The notes under the pieces: generated by a model
What the model was told of the DNA's origin: nothing
What the model saw: only the letters and a program-made list of their open reading frames with translations
The model's database searches: none
Program-made: the position numbers and the translations under genes
From: Basidiobolus meristosporus CBS 931.73
Lineage: Eukaryota > Basidiobolomycota > Basidiobolomycetes > Basidiobolales > Basidiobolaceae
Length of the DNA stretch: 64,000 bases
Assembly: GCA_002104905.1 (NCBI GenBank)
Contig: MCFE01000193.1
Coordinates: 62,001-126,000 of the forward strand
Reading direction: 5' to 3'
Shown here: positions 54,392 to 64,000 of the stretch, piece by piece
How the letters are laid out: each line of letters begins with the position of its first letter
Position numbering within the stretch: the first letter of the stretch is position 1

Positions 54392-56207
54392 ATGTGTTTC
54401 AGATACTTGTCTTCCAGCTTGCTCCTCCTTGGCTCTTTGGCGTTGGCTGCGGACCACCTAGGAAAGCCTGGGTCCAAATTCTCAAAATACAGGTAAGCGA
54501 AAGCGTGCGCACGTAGCAGTACGGATATCTACTAAACAAGACCATTATAGACCGACCTACCACTTTCAACCGCCAAAGAATTGGATGAATGACCCCTGTG
54601 CACCCATGAAGACCCCGGATGGAAAGTACCATCTTTTCTATCAATACAATCCCTACGATGCGATTTGGGGAAACATGACTTGGGGCCATGCGTCCTCCTC
54701 TGATCTGATCCATTGGGAAGACGAAGAAAATGCTCTGGAGTCCGACCAGCCCTACGACCACCTTGGTATCTTCTCTGGTAGCGGAATCACCAAGGGCTAT
54801 CAAGGGAAGCCAACCGTTGGTTATACTGCAGTATCGAAGCTTCCCATCTCTTGGAAGATCGACTACCCGTTAGATGCAGAACAGCAAGCACTCGCATATA
54901 CAGATGACAATGGGGCCACTTGGCAAAAGCTAGGCGTCGTCTTGCCTACACCACCTGATGTCAACAGAACCGGTTTTAGAGATCCTTTTCTGTTCCGTAG
55001 CTCGACCTTCGACTCGTTGTTAGCTGGTAGCAACCGTAGTTTGGAGAATATATACATGACCATTAGCGGAGGGACCAATGCCACCACGAAGGGAGGAAGG
55101 CTTTGGCTGTACAAATCCCAAGACTGGATCAACTGGGAATTACTCCCTGCTCCGTTCTATGGAGCTGCTGGAGACCAGCCTCTCAACAAGTTCTCAGAGT
55201 ATACTCTGGGTCACAACTGGGAGATGGCCAACTATTTTGTCTTGAATGAGGAGGAGAAAGCCAACCAATGGCATACGGTCATCATCGGGGTCGAAGGAAA
55301 CAGTAAGTACAACACCATCCGCTGGCCTATTTGGGCTATGGGACGTATCCAAGCCAATAACAACAGCATCGAGTTTGTACCAGTCATCAGTGGTATACTC
55401 GACAATGGGATCGACTATGCGGACAATTCATTCTACGATCCTGCCACAGGGCAGAGGATTTTGTGGGGCTGGGTCACTGAGGATGATTCGGAGAATCTCC
55501 AGATCCGCAAAGCCCAGGGATGGTCGGGCATGCTAACTGTACCTCGAGAGATCTTCCTCTACCAAAAGACCGGGGTCTTCTACACCAACCAACTCCAAAG
55601 CCACATAGGAGGCCTCGACTTCACCTGGGATGAGACGCAGCAGACCAATGTCATCTCAACCCTAGGCATTAGACCAATCAAGCAGCTAGAACATCTTAGA
55701 GATCAGGTTGATGTAGAGCTTCATGACTTCGAATTGGGGCATTCGGACACCACCCCCTATATTACTTCCGGAAAGCGTAGCTACGAAATTAGCGCGGTGT
55801 TCGATTTCTCCAAAGACCCAACCGCTCAAGCGGGGATCACTCTGATGAGATCGGAGGATGGAAAAGAAGAGACGACTATCCTGTATGACCCAGTGACCGC
55901 GAACATGACCATCACTCGTAGTAGATCCTCCTTGAACCCGCTTTACGCCAACACTACCCAATGGGGTACGTTCCCACTCTTATACACCGCCGATGGACTT
56001 GAGAAACTGGAGTTGCGAGTGTTCGTTGACAAATCCATCATTGAAGTGTTCGCTAACGATCGATTTGCCCTTACTACTCGTGTCTACCCGACACTTCATA
56101 GCTCAACCCAAGTCACCCTGAACCTGGCTAAGGGCCAGAGCGTCTTGGTTGAAGAGATGACCCTCTGGCCTATAACTGATCGTGCTTTTCTAAACCGCGA
56201 CAAATAA
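54392..56207 (+). CDS. GH32 invertase (beta-fructofuranosidase), secreted
   Basis: Exons 54392-54492 and 54551-56207 (58-nt intron GTAAGC...TATAG) give 585 aa. Signal peptide at residues 1-20 (SSLLLLGSLALAA). GH32 motifs in the five-blade propeller: WMNDP with nucleophile D48, FRDP with D178, and NWEMANYF with E248 as the likely acid/base where many relatives have WEC. C-terminal beta-sandwich ends the protein. Several N-glycosylation sites (NMT, NRT, NAT, NTT). It would split extracellular sucrose to glucose and fructose. TATATAAG lies about 40 bp before the start. Intact. Its 3' 146 bp are duplicated at 42762-42907, and the HAD gene follows 418 bp downstream. Confidence 0.95.
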
Positions 56208-56624
56208 ACCAGAATATCTTTTGACTTGGTCATTCCCCGCCACAATGCAATGCCTCAGATTAAGCAATCAATTTTAGTTTACACAGGCTGTAGCGCATTT
56301 TGTGTGATTCCCTGGAAGGAATGCATAATTGCGACTGACCAAAAATAGATCGTGTCCCTAATTTAGGTGCAATAGTGGACGCAACGGCACAAATAAGGCT
56401 GGATCGGTGTCGGCAACCAGTTCCAACCTTGAACACTTGGGTCAAATCAACGAGTGACAACACAAGCATGAGATCGGACGCGCCAGGAAGAACCTTCGAT
56501 GAATTAGCGCATCACCATATGGAGGTAGATTGTACTGAACCTTCGATATTATTAATAGTTCACCAGCTCTATAAAAGATTCCTTGCTGCACCCACCTATC
56601 ATTACCACTACCACTACCATTACC

Positions 56625-57284
56625 ATGAGTTCTCAATTACGCGCCAAAGCCTTCCTTTTCGACCTGGACGGCACGCTAGTCAATACAATCGCCGCTGCAG
56701 AGAGGCAGTACACCATCTGGGCCACTAAACTCGGGATCGACCCCAAGCCGGTGGTTGAATACTGCCACGGGGTCAGAGCAATCGAGGTGATGCAAAAGTT
56801 CACACCCAAGGGGGCGAAGATCACCATTGATGATGCCAACGAGTGGGAAACTGGGTTCAGCAATGATTCAGAAGGGGTCTTCGTACTCCCGGGCATACCA
56901 GAGCTCCTGAAGAAGCTTCCCAAACACCGCTGGGCTATTGTTACTTCGGGCGTCCGTGCCATGGCTGAAGCAAGACTACGGCAAATGGATCTTCCTGTTC
57001 CTGACGTACTCATCACAGCAGACACCGTAACCCATGGAAAACCTCACCCCGAAGGATACTTGGCTGCCGCATCCAAGCTTGGTTTCAGGCCCGACGAATG
57101 CATCATCTTCGAGGATGCACCGGCCGGAATCGAGGCAGGAGTTAGCGCCGGGATTCGCACTATCGGTATCACCACTAGCTACAAGCCAGAACCCTCCACA
57201 AAGCGAATGTTCTCATCGATGATTATCATGACATTCTGGTGGAAAAGTCGGCCAACGAGGAGGAGTTTGAAATCAAGGTGCTAA
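56625..57284 (+). pseudogene. HAD phosphatase copy 2, frameshifted C-terminus
   Basis: Starts MSSQLRAK at 56625 with TATAAAAG at 56570-56577. Identical to the copy at 43328 in all catalytic motifs (DLDGT, VTSG, GKPHP, FEDAPAG). One A is missing near 57190 (CCAGAACCC against CCAGAAACCC), so after SYKPE the last 37 residues are replaced by 30 unrelated ones (219 aa in total). The lost part forms the last strand and helix of the core, so activity is doubtful, though the active-site residues remain. Confidence 0.88.
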
Positions 57285-57306
57285 GAAACAGAAGATCGGA
57301 TTAAAT

Positions 57307-57362
57307 CGCAAACCGCAAACCGCAAACCGCAAACCGCAAACCGCAAACCGCAAACCGCAAAT
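57307..57362. repeat. heptamer tandem repeat (CGCAAAC)8
   Basis: Eight units, the last ending in T. The duplicate segment at 44013 has only about two clean units followed by degenerate ones. Confidence 0.95.
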
Positions 57363-57688
57363 CACTAATGGTACATCGTGCATCGCAAATCCCCAAGTAA
57401 ATAGAGTCACACGAAGGCTTCCTACTGGCCGGAATCAATTTTGTGGCCAGATCAAGATTCATTGATCCATGATGAAACCAAATTAAAGGACAAGGCATTG
57501 CTTGTGCTGATTAGTATTTATCATCGGAATATTGTTCCTAGCCACTCTGGCGGACTCCAGGGTAAGCGACTCCGCTGACTGAAACTAGGCACGCGATAAT
57601 CGATATTGATGGGTGTAAAGGCTTGCAAATGGCTCTCTCTTCCACCGAGTATCTATCTTGCGACTCCGAAGCAAAGAGCCTCGAAAAC

Positions 57689-57742
57689 ATGGTAGGAGAA
57701 CTCAAGGTTGCTGCCCACAATCCGACAAGAATCGCTCGATAA
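57689..57742 (+). pseudogene. decayed Con-6 relic (in duplication copy 2)
   Basis: ATG followed by VGELKVAAHNP and a stop after 17 codons. It keeps slightly more of the Con-6 core (GELK.AAHNP) than its counterpart at 44366. Confidence 0.65.
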
Positions 57743-58397
57743 TTTTATCGAAAGAGTAGAGCTACCACAAGGAATCTAAGGGCTCAGGATGCAAGCACGG
57801 GTGTGTTGAATAGTGATGAAATGGGTTGTTCACTTGGAATAGAAAGTGCCCCAAGTATAAGCAAAGTCGTAAAAATCTTGAAGAATTAGTGCAAGCAGTT
57901 GCTAACCAAAATTCGGACGGACATGGGGGGTTGTTGTTGATACTACGTCACTTGTTCCTCGCCCCAAGTTACAACGAATAGAACCCTTGCTGAGAGTCCT
58001 TATTTGAGCTACATATATATACATAAGCATCACGTGTGCAATATGGTTGCTAAGTCAGCTGATATGACTGTGTGGCATATGTGTGGAGGTGATGTGATGT
58101 GATGGCATGAAGAGTAGGAGTCGGACTGCACCTGGAGGAAAACTACATCGTTGGCTAATCTAGTGGTACATCACTCTACTTGTCGTGAGCATAGTCACCA
58201 CCAGATGCGAGTCGAGTTTCCCGTATGGACAGCGGATCGCTGCCCACGTCATTCTAGCTAACTGAGTCAAATGCGAACTTTAACTGAGGTTAGATACGCA
58301 ATGTTCTATAGCGGTGATGTCAAAGGGAATAGGTACTGAGCATACAAGGCTGCCTCCGTTCTTTGGCTGAAACTAAACACGCAACACTCGATTTCCG

Positions 58398-58431
58398 TGA
58401 TGTCATAGGAAATATCGAACGAGTACATAAA
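58398..58431 (+). promoter_or_regulatory. Con-6 promoter 8 (class C)
   Basis: TGATGTCA 58398-58405, 18 bp, TACATAAA 58424-58431; ATG 63 bp after TATA start. Confidence 0.65.
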
Positions 58432-58486
58432 CTTGGCACAGATCTCCGGGCACTGCAGAGTATCTATCTCATAACTCGGAAACAAC

Positions 58487-58672
58487 ATGGAATACGAAGG
58501 AAAGAACCCCGGGAACGTTGAAGGAGGATTCAAAGCAGCCGCGCACAACCCCAACGTCTCAGCCGAGAAGCAACAAGAGTCGCTAGATAAGGCATCCCAG
58601 ATCCACGAAGAACGCACTGGCAAACCGCTGAAGGAGCAGACCATTGAAAAGGAATCCAAGGATTCGAAATAA
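58487..58672 (+). CDS. Con-6-like small protein, copy 8
   Basis: 61 aa, same protein as copy 1 (F-type core, LDKASQ, KPLKEQTIEKE tail), at the right end of the segmental duplication. First Con-6 gene of the second cluster. Confidence 0.88.
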   Translation: MEYEGKNPGNVEGGFKAAAHNPNVSAEKQQESLDKASQIHEERTGKPLKEQTIEKESKDSK

Positions 58673-58676
58673 AGAT

Positions 58677-59290
58677 TTGATACATTGCTCGGTATTTACT
58701 AAAAGTCCGTGACCAGCAAGTAGGATAAGATACAGGAAGAGTATAGATGGACAAAAATTATGTATATGGTCTTTAGCTACAGATGTTCTACCTTGCGTAG
58801 ATGGAATTTTCGGTTAGCGTGGCATATAAGTCGAAGCATGAGATATCAGCCTTTGCCAGCAAAACTACCGGGATTAGGGAACATCGAAATATTATTGATC
58901 ACTTGTGTAACGCTTGAATCAGCAAAATACTGGTGTAATTTGGGTTCGGTACGTTGCAAACATATGGTGTTCCAATGGGTATATCAATATTATATGTCAA
59001 GACATTACTAGTGCGATCACTTTGCATATATGTAAATGAGAGAAGGATGTTGCTGATATAAAACGAGGAATATTAAGAGAAGTATGAAATACAACATTCA
59101 AGTGTAGTTATGACCGAATGTACGGTTGTGATAAGAGTGGAGTGTCGTCTATAGAGACTAGCTGATTTTTCCTGTTACATCTATTCATCAACCACGTACC
59201 AATTTCTCCCAATCTCAGTGATCCTTCGATCTGGTGGGTGGTGACATGACCCTGCTGTGTTCCGCAGTCATCGCGATTTGTGCACTAGAG
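58677..59290. other. intergenic, no gene seen
   Basis: Only decayed class B upstream sequence is recognisable toward the right end (GGTGGGTGGTGACATGACC...GCAGTCATCGCGA, also at 61290-61340). Confidence 0.4.
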
Positions 59291-59362
59291 ATCGATCAGT
59301 GCAAATACCGTGGAAAAACACTGGACATTGATAACATAAGGAGTAAGGCTCGTGTATATAAG
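59291..59362 (+). promoter_or_regulatory. Con-6 promoter 9 (class B)
   Basis: ATCGATCA 59291-59298, TGATAACA 59329-59336 (two changes from consensus), 18 bp, TATATAAG 59355-59362; ATG 62 bp after TATA start. Confidence 0.7.
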
Positions 59363-59416
59363 CTTATCAAAGGTACTTTCTTCCGTAGATCGTTTCTCTA
59401 ATAACTCAAAAGCACC

Positions 59417-59602
59417 ATGGAATACGAAGGAAAGAACCCCGGAAATGTTGAAGGTGGACTCAAGGCTGCCGCTCACAATCCCAACGTCTCAGCCGAGAAG
59501 CAACAGGAGTCACTGGATAAGGCATCCCAGATCCATGAAGAGCGTACAGGCGAGCCGTTGAAGGATCAAACTATTCAAAAGGAGTCTAAGGATTCAAAAT
59601 AA
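59417..59602 (+). CDS. Con-6-like small protein, copy 9
   Basis: 61 aa, L-type core, LDKASQ, tail EPLKDQTIQKE, class B promoter. The 600 bp that follow are shared with copy 4. Confidence 0.88.
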   Translation: MEYEGKNPGNVEGGLKAAAHNPNVSAEKQQESLDKASQIHEERTGEPLKDQTIQKESKDSK

Positions 59603-60185
59603 AGACAGACACACTTCGAAGCGTATGCTGATTAATGAAAGAACTTGGGTCAATATTGGCAATGCTAACCTTCCTAATTACCAAAAAAATAGAGTCGTAA
59701 CTGGAAATAGCAGTCTTGCCAAAGAGGGGAATTCATTGAAAGGGGTTCAGTAGGGTTCTGGAGACGTAGGCTCCTCGATCATAAGATGGATGCAACTCAA
59801 CGGATATTTTACGAATCCTTTCAAACCTCTGGGTCTTATAATTAACAATGTCCAAGCGGGTGCCTGGGACAAAAAAGTACGCCAATATCGTGTAGATATG
59901 AGGAATAATCGTGCTGAAGTATAGGCAAGTATTCACACATGTAGTCAAGTACCAATTAGGTGAAAGATATTATTCTCAATGCCATATTTATAGAGATGAA
60001 TAATGCACCAATGGGGTGCAGAAATCAATCATACTTTGGACCAGATGCGGCATTCTTATTTATTATTTCCGTTTATTGTACTTGTTGACCTCGATCATGC
60101 ATCGCGTCTTAGTCAGATCTGATCAGACAAACCGTTGCGTAAATGATCGAACATGCCCAAACCTATTCCTATCTGCACTGTGGAT

Positions 60186-60286
60186 ATCGATCGAGTCAAG
60201 CCGATGGCATAATGTTGCTGATTCAGTCTAGTCACGAAGCAGTCACCATTCATGATGTCACTAGGACCATAGGCCGAGTATATAAG
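60186..60286 (+). promoter_or_regulatory. Con-6 promoter 10 (class A)
   Basis: ATCGATCG 60186-60193, TGATGTCA 60253-60260, 18 bp, TATATAAG 60279-60286; ATG 62 bp after TATA start. Confidence 0.75.
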
Positions 60287-60340
60287 TTTACCAAAGGTTT
60301 CCTGGTCTACAGAATATCTATCCAGCAACCCAGAAACACC

Positions 60341-60526
60341 ATGGAATACGAAGGAAAGAACCCCGGAAATGTTGAAGGAGGACTCAAGGCCGCCGCGCAC
60401 AACCCCAACGTCTCAGCCGAGAAGCAACAAGAGTCACTAGAGAAGGCATCGCAGATTCACGAAGAGCGTACCGGCAAGCCGCTTAAGGAGCAGACCATTG
60501 AAAAGGAATCCAAGCATTCAAAATAA
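60341..60526 (+). CDS. Con-6-like small protein, copy 10
   Basis: 61 aa, L-type core, KPLKEQTIEKE tail ending KHSK instead of KDSK, a change shared with the DNA of copy 12. Class A promoter. Confidence 0.88.
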   Translation: MEYEGKNPGNVEGGLKAAAHNPNVSAEKQQESLEKASQIHEERTGKPLKEQTIEKESKHSK

Positions 60527-61354
60527 AGATCGAACACGCTCTCTTATATGAATTGAAAACGCGAATCCCTATAATGTAGAAATACAGTAATCTTTCATTT
60601 GGAGTTTGAAGTTGCAGGTAGATTTTACATGGAAAACGTTATGATAAATGTATCCCAGTTCGTGGAATGATGGCATTGAGAAACAAAATAGCCCAGAGCT
60701 ATCAGTCATTTTTGACAATAGAACACCATCGTCCAACCAAGGCTAAAGGGACCGAAAAGCCTCAGAGTGCCATTACTCCTCACTCTCTTAGTAAAGCGAG
60801 ATATTGTGATCGTGAACAATGTACGTGGCTTTTCCTTTAAATTTCAGGTACCATACCACTTAAAATTACCATGTGTATCCTTCATTTGTTTGATTGTGTA
60901 TGAGTTTGGTAAGTTACAACAATGATCTATTCTGATAAGAATACAGCTGCTTATGACAACCATGGAAAGTGAAGGCTTCGGTGGTGCAATCAGTTGGCGT
61001 ATATGTCTATGACAGTAGTATATCGCCGATGGGGGCCCATAAAATTTAGGCAAGTCAATTATGAAATACAACTCAGTGCAAAGCTTGGTCATCAGTGGTG
61101 ACTCCAGCTGGATTTGCTCGCCCAGTGTTTTAAAGTTCAGTAAGGTTGCAGTACTCCCTCAATCTGGGATTGTGGTAGTTGACACCTTAAGTGATGTTGT
61201 GACGTGAGTGAAGTGCCATCCATTGAGACCCTTTGTTAGCACAGCCTTTTCATCGATCGCGTTCTTGTTAGCTCCGATCACAGTGCTCCTTCGATCTGAG
61301 TGGTGATGACATGACTCTGCTGTGTTCTGCAGTCATCGCGACCTGCATACTAGG
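60527..61354. other. intergenic with class B upstream module
   Basis: No gene. 60905-61035 and 61020-61170 repeat sequence upstream of copies 3, 4 and 6 (47640-47880 in part). Confidence 0.5.
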
Positions 61355-61427
61355 GATCGATCAGTGCAAATGCCGTGTAAAAACACTGGACATTGATGTC
61401 ATAAGGAGTAAGGTTCGGGTATATAAG
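61355..61427 (+). promoter_or_regulatory. Con-6 promoter 11 (class B)
   Basis: ATCGATCA 61355-61362, TGATGTCA 61394-61401, 18 bp, TATATAAG 61420-61427; ATG 62 bp after TATA start. Confidence 0.72.
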
Positions 61428-61481
61428 CCAGTCAAAGTTGTCCTCTTCCATGCACCATTTTTCCAATAACTCAAAAGCATC

Positions 61482-61668
61482 ATGGAATACGAAGGAAAGA
61501 ACCCCGGAAATGTCGAAGGAGGACTCAAGGCTGCCGCTCACAATCCCAACGTCTCAGCCGAGAAGCAACAGGAGTCACTAGAGTAAGGCATCCCAGATTC
61601 ATGAAGAGCGTACAGGCGAGCCGTTGAAGGATCAAACTATTCAAAAGGAGTCTAAGGATTCAAAATAA
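61482..61668 (+). pseudogene. Con-6-like copy 11, broken by one inserted base
   Basis: An extra T in the LEKAS codons (GAGTAAGGC instead of GAGAAGGC) creates an in-frame TAA after about 34 residues. The remainder would give the EPLKDQTIQKE tail in another frame. Its promoter is intact, so the break may be recent. The truncated product keeps the AAAHNPNVS core. Confidence 0.92.
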
Positions 61669-62210
61669 AGACAGACACACTCCGAGGTGTATGCTTATTA
61701 ATGAAAGAATTTGGAAAAAATCAGAGATCTTAACCTTGACTAGTAGGAAATATTTCGAATGAAATTTAGCCAGATGCTTGACTGACATTGAGGCTTTGCT
61801 TTTTGAAGATCTCACTAATAGTTATGTGCATACCAAGCGCGAGAGGAAAAAGCAATGAATAATGGGGATATTATAGGGCTTTTCAGGAGTTTCATGGGTG
61901 TTTTGGTCGAAGGCAGGTTATGGTGTTTGATGGTTTATTACCTAATACTTCAAAGTATGAATCCAGTCTAATGATGTGCTTGGGTATCGCTGAGGGCTGT
62001 ACTTAGTAGTATCGATTTGAAGAATTGACGAAACAAACGAAATTGAATACATTTAGTTAACATTCAGGTTCTTATTCCTCGCCTGTGATTGAACTCCTTG
62101 TTACACTTGCTCACCTTTACTGTACACTGTGTATCAGTCAAATCCGACCAGACTAAATGTTGCGCAAATGATCGAACATACCCAAAGCTACCCCGATCTG
62201 CACTGTGAAT
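61669..62210. other. intergenic, nothing recognised
   Basis: No coding or repeat signal other than weak similarity near the right end to other class A upstream regions (GTGTATCAGTCAAATC...GATCGAACATACCCAAA). Confidence 0.4.
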
Positions 62211-62311
62211 ATCGATCGAGTCAAGCCGATGGCATAATGTCGCTGATTGAGTCTAGTCACGAAGCAGTCACCATTCATGATGTCACCAGGGCCATAGGCC
62301 GAGTATATAAG
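62211..62311 (+). promoter_or_regulatory. Con-6 promoter 12 (class A)
   Basis: ATCGATCG 62211-62218, TGATGTCA 62278-62285, 18 bp, TATATAAG 62304-62311; ATG 62 bp after TATA start. Confidence 0.75.
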
Positions 62312-62365
62312 TCTACCAAAGGTTTCCTGGTCTACAGAATATCTATCCCACAACCCAGAAACACC

Positions 62366-62552
62366 ATGGAATACGAAGGAAAGAACCCCGGAAATGTTGA
62401 AGGAGGACTCAAGGCCGCCGCGCACAACCCCAACGTCTCAGCCGAGAAGCAACAAGAGTCACTAGAGAAGGCATCCCAGATTCATGAAGAGCGTACCGGC
62501 AAACCGCTTGAAGGAGCAGACCATTGAAAAGGAATCCAAGCATTCCAAATAA
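62366..62552 (+). pseudogene. Con-6-like copy 12, frameshifted tail
   Basis: An inserted T (CCGCTTGAAGG instead of CCGCTGAAGG) shifts the frame after residue 48 and gives a 53-aa product ending KPLEGADH (stop 62525-62527). The Con-6 core is complete. The unread remainder would have ended KHSK, as in copy 10. Last member of the array. Confidence 0.9.
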
Positions 62553-64000
62553 AAAGCAGACACATTATTCAGCGTGTGCTGAAAGCACTAATTGAAGTAG
62601 TAGTTGTATCTCCACTAGAGCGCTGTTGTTGGCTTTTAACTAGTGCAGTAATTCATTTGGCCATATGCGTAGGCTATGAGTATTAATTAAGCACAGTTTT
62701 TGGGATAAGACAGATGATGGTAGTGAAACCATATCGTCGATTATGCATCAGTAATCCTCGAAGCTACCGGAAATCAATTCGTAACCCCATCCATTTGACC
62801 AAGTGCACTCATATGAACTTGGCTATTTGGCAGGTGACATGTAGCTTTTTGGATTGCTTGACATATGTTTTAGCATGTTAAGATACTATCATTTTGTACA
62901 AACCAAATTGATGGGTTTTCCTCATTTTTCCATTCGCACATACCTCTCATATTGGCCTTAAGGCTATGCATAGTTGAAGGAGCAGAACATCACTACTATT
63001 GCTGCATAAATAACGATGATAATACCTTACTCCATCACCGTGGTTGATTGCACCAGATTAAGAAGTGCCAAGTTTGCGTTTCCCGAATGAAATACGAGTG
63101 CGCTCTCCAAACTTCGATCTTTTGTCCGAGGCTTGATTCCGGGCACATTTGTCCGCCAAATAGGCATATATTACCTATGAGCAGCTTACAGTCTCTCCTT
63201 CATCCATGCCATAGCTGAAAGCTGTATGGCCCCAAGAGTACCCGGGAAAAAGTATTTTCTAAACAATACTTCACATGACATATCAAGATACCTAGTGTTG
63301 AGCACAGGCTTGTATGTGCCTACCTCAAGCGCTACCATAGTAAGTGAAAATACTCTAGGTAAAGAATTTGCAATGATTGCTAGAATTTCATTGTTGATGA
63401 CTTATGGAATGCGAAACAAGGAAATCAATGGGAAAATGAAACATTCTCACAAGGTGCAGAAGATACGACAATGTAAAAACCGAAGTGTTTCTTACAAGTA
63501 TCCCTAGGGCTGCATTCCCATACTGAGGGTAACACAGGTGGTGTACACAGGCTGAAATATATGTCCATACCTTGGTCACTCCCTCTGTATATTTGTGAAC
63601 TGCGCGGCGCTCAACAATGATATCATGGATTTGGACGAATCTCAACTCTGTACAACGCGTGTGCGAAAGGAACTAACGGGCCTGTTGTGGATCGCATAGG
63701 CTCTCATACAAACTCTTGGTGAATCGCACCGGATATTACCGGGTGTAACATCCACAAAACCTTGACACATGTTAAAAAGCTGGTATTTGGGTGGTTGGGA
63801 AGACAGGCCTTTATTGTGCTACCAACCACTACGGAGACTGGTGTTACTTGTTCACTGACATAGAGTGAGATGATCTTGTTGCAGGGGGCTTGCGCTAGAA
63901 CATGATTGCGAGTACGATCAGTGCCAACAGCGCAAACCAATGCTGGTGTACCATACTATGCCAAGAGCGACAAAACTGCTGGCTGATTTTTTACCATTCG
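62553..64000. other. right flank; possible minus-strand gene at 63.4-63.95 kb
   Basis: No Con-6 sequence. Minus-strand open stretches 63704-63940 (ACLPNHPNTSF segment) and 63560-63645 (IHDIIVERRAVHKYTEGVTK, followed by a GTATGG donor-like site) have protein-like texture and could be exons of one gene running left from beyond 63940, but I recognise no family. Confidence 0.3.

Larger units (their letters stand above)
56062..58676 (+). repeat. segmental duplication, copy 2 (probable source)
   Basis: 2615 bp matching 42762-45357. It is taken as the source because here the left part belongs to a complete invertase gene. Differences include a heptamer expansion (57307-57362) and a one-base loss in the HAD gene. 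Confidence 0.93.

Noticed and set aside
57307-57362. CRISPR-like repeat
   Set aside because: Simple heptamer tandem repeat without spacers in a eukaryotic genome.

Overview
Nuclear DNA of a filamentous fungus. The split genes have short GT-AG introns (47-100 nt) with CTAAY-like branch sites, the protein families are fungal, and the left half is packed with fungal Ty1/copia and Ty3/gypsy retrotransposons. The sequence alone does not settle Ascomycota versus Basidiomycota. The window has two compartments that meet near 34.9 kb.

Left compartment (1-34.9 kb) is AT-rich nested repeats with no confident host gene. It holds: a copia element E1 (1-2276); a gypsy LTR split by an E1-family solo LTR (3716-4619); a dead gypsy element G1 with both LTRs (4688-9623); a DDE transposase relic (12167-12817) with scattered GACTTGTTCC terminal repeats; a half foldback element (13682-14068); and copia element A (14069-26058). 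A is interrupted by a nearly intact chromodomain gypsy element G2 (15323-22014) and by a complete foldback element (22229-22959). G2 itself carries an 803-bp solo LTR that cuts pol from its chromodomain. Copia B (minus) shares an LTR with A and is joined head to head to copia C (plus) at 29798-29801, which makes a large palindrome. Target-site duplications give a clear order of insertions.

Right compartment, first part (34.9-42.2 kb) is a gene island: a secreted, probably GPI-anchored Cys-rich protein, cyclin C (8 exons), ribosomal protein P1, a MAPR/Dap1-type haem protein, a short gypsy relic with an LTR, and tRNA-Pro(CGG).

Right compartment, second part (42.5-62.6 kb) is a gene-family cluster. 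There are twelve copies of a 61-aa Con-6-like (conidiation protein 6) gene, ten intact and two frameshifted, plus two decayed relics. All twelve genes share one promoter layout: an 8-bp TGATGYCA box, a fixed 18-bp gap (19 in one copy), a TATA box, and the ATG 61-63 bp after the TATA start. Embedded in the cluster are a full GH32 invertase (54392-56207) and a HAD phosphatase. A 2.6-kb segment (invertase 3' end, HAD phosphatase, Con-6 relic, Con-6 gene) is present twice, at 42762-45357 and 56062-58676; the second HAD copy has a frameshift. The Con-6 array with its rigid promoter is the most distinctive feature. It suggests co-regulated, high-dosage expression of tiny hydrophilic proteins, perhaps during sporulation or stress, next to sugar and polyol metabolism genes. 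That functional link is inference.
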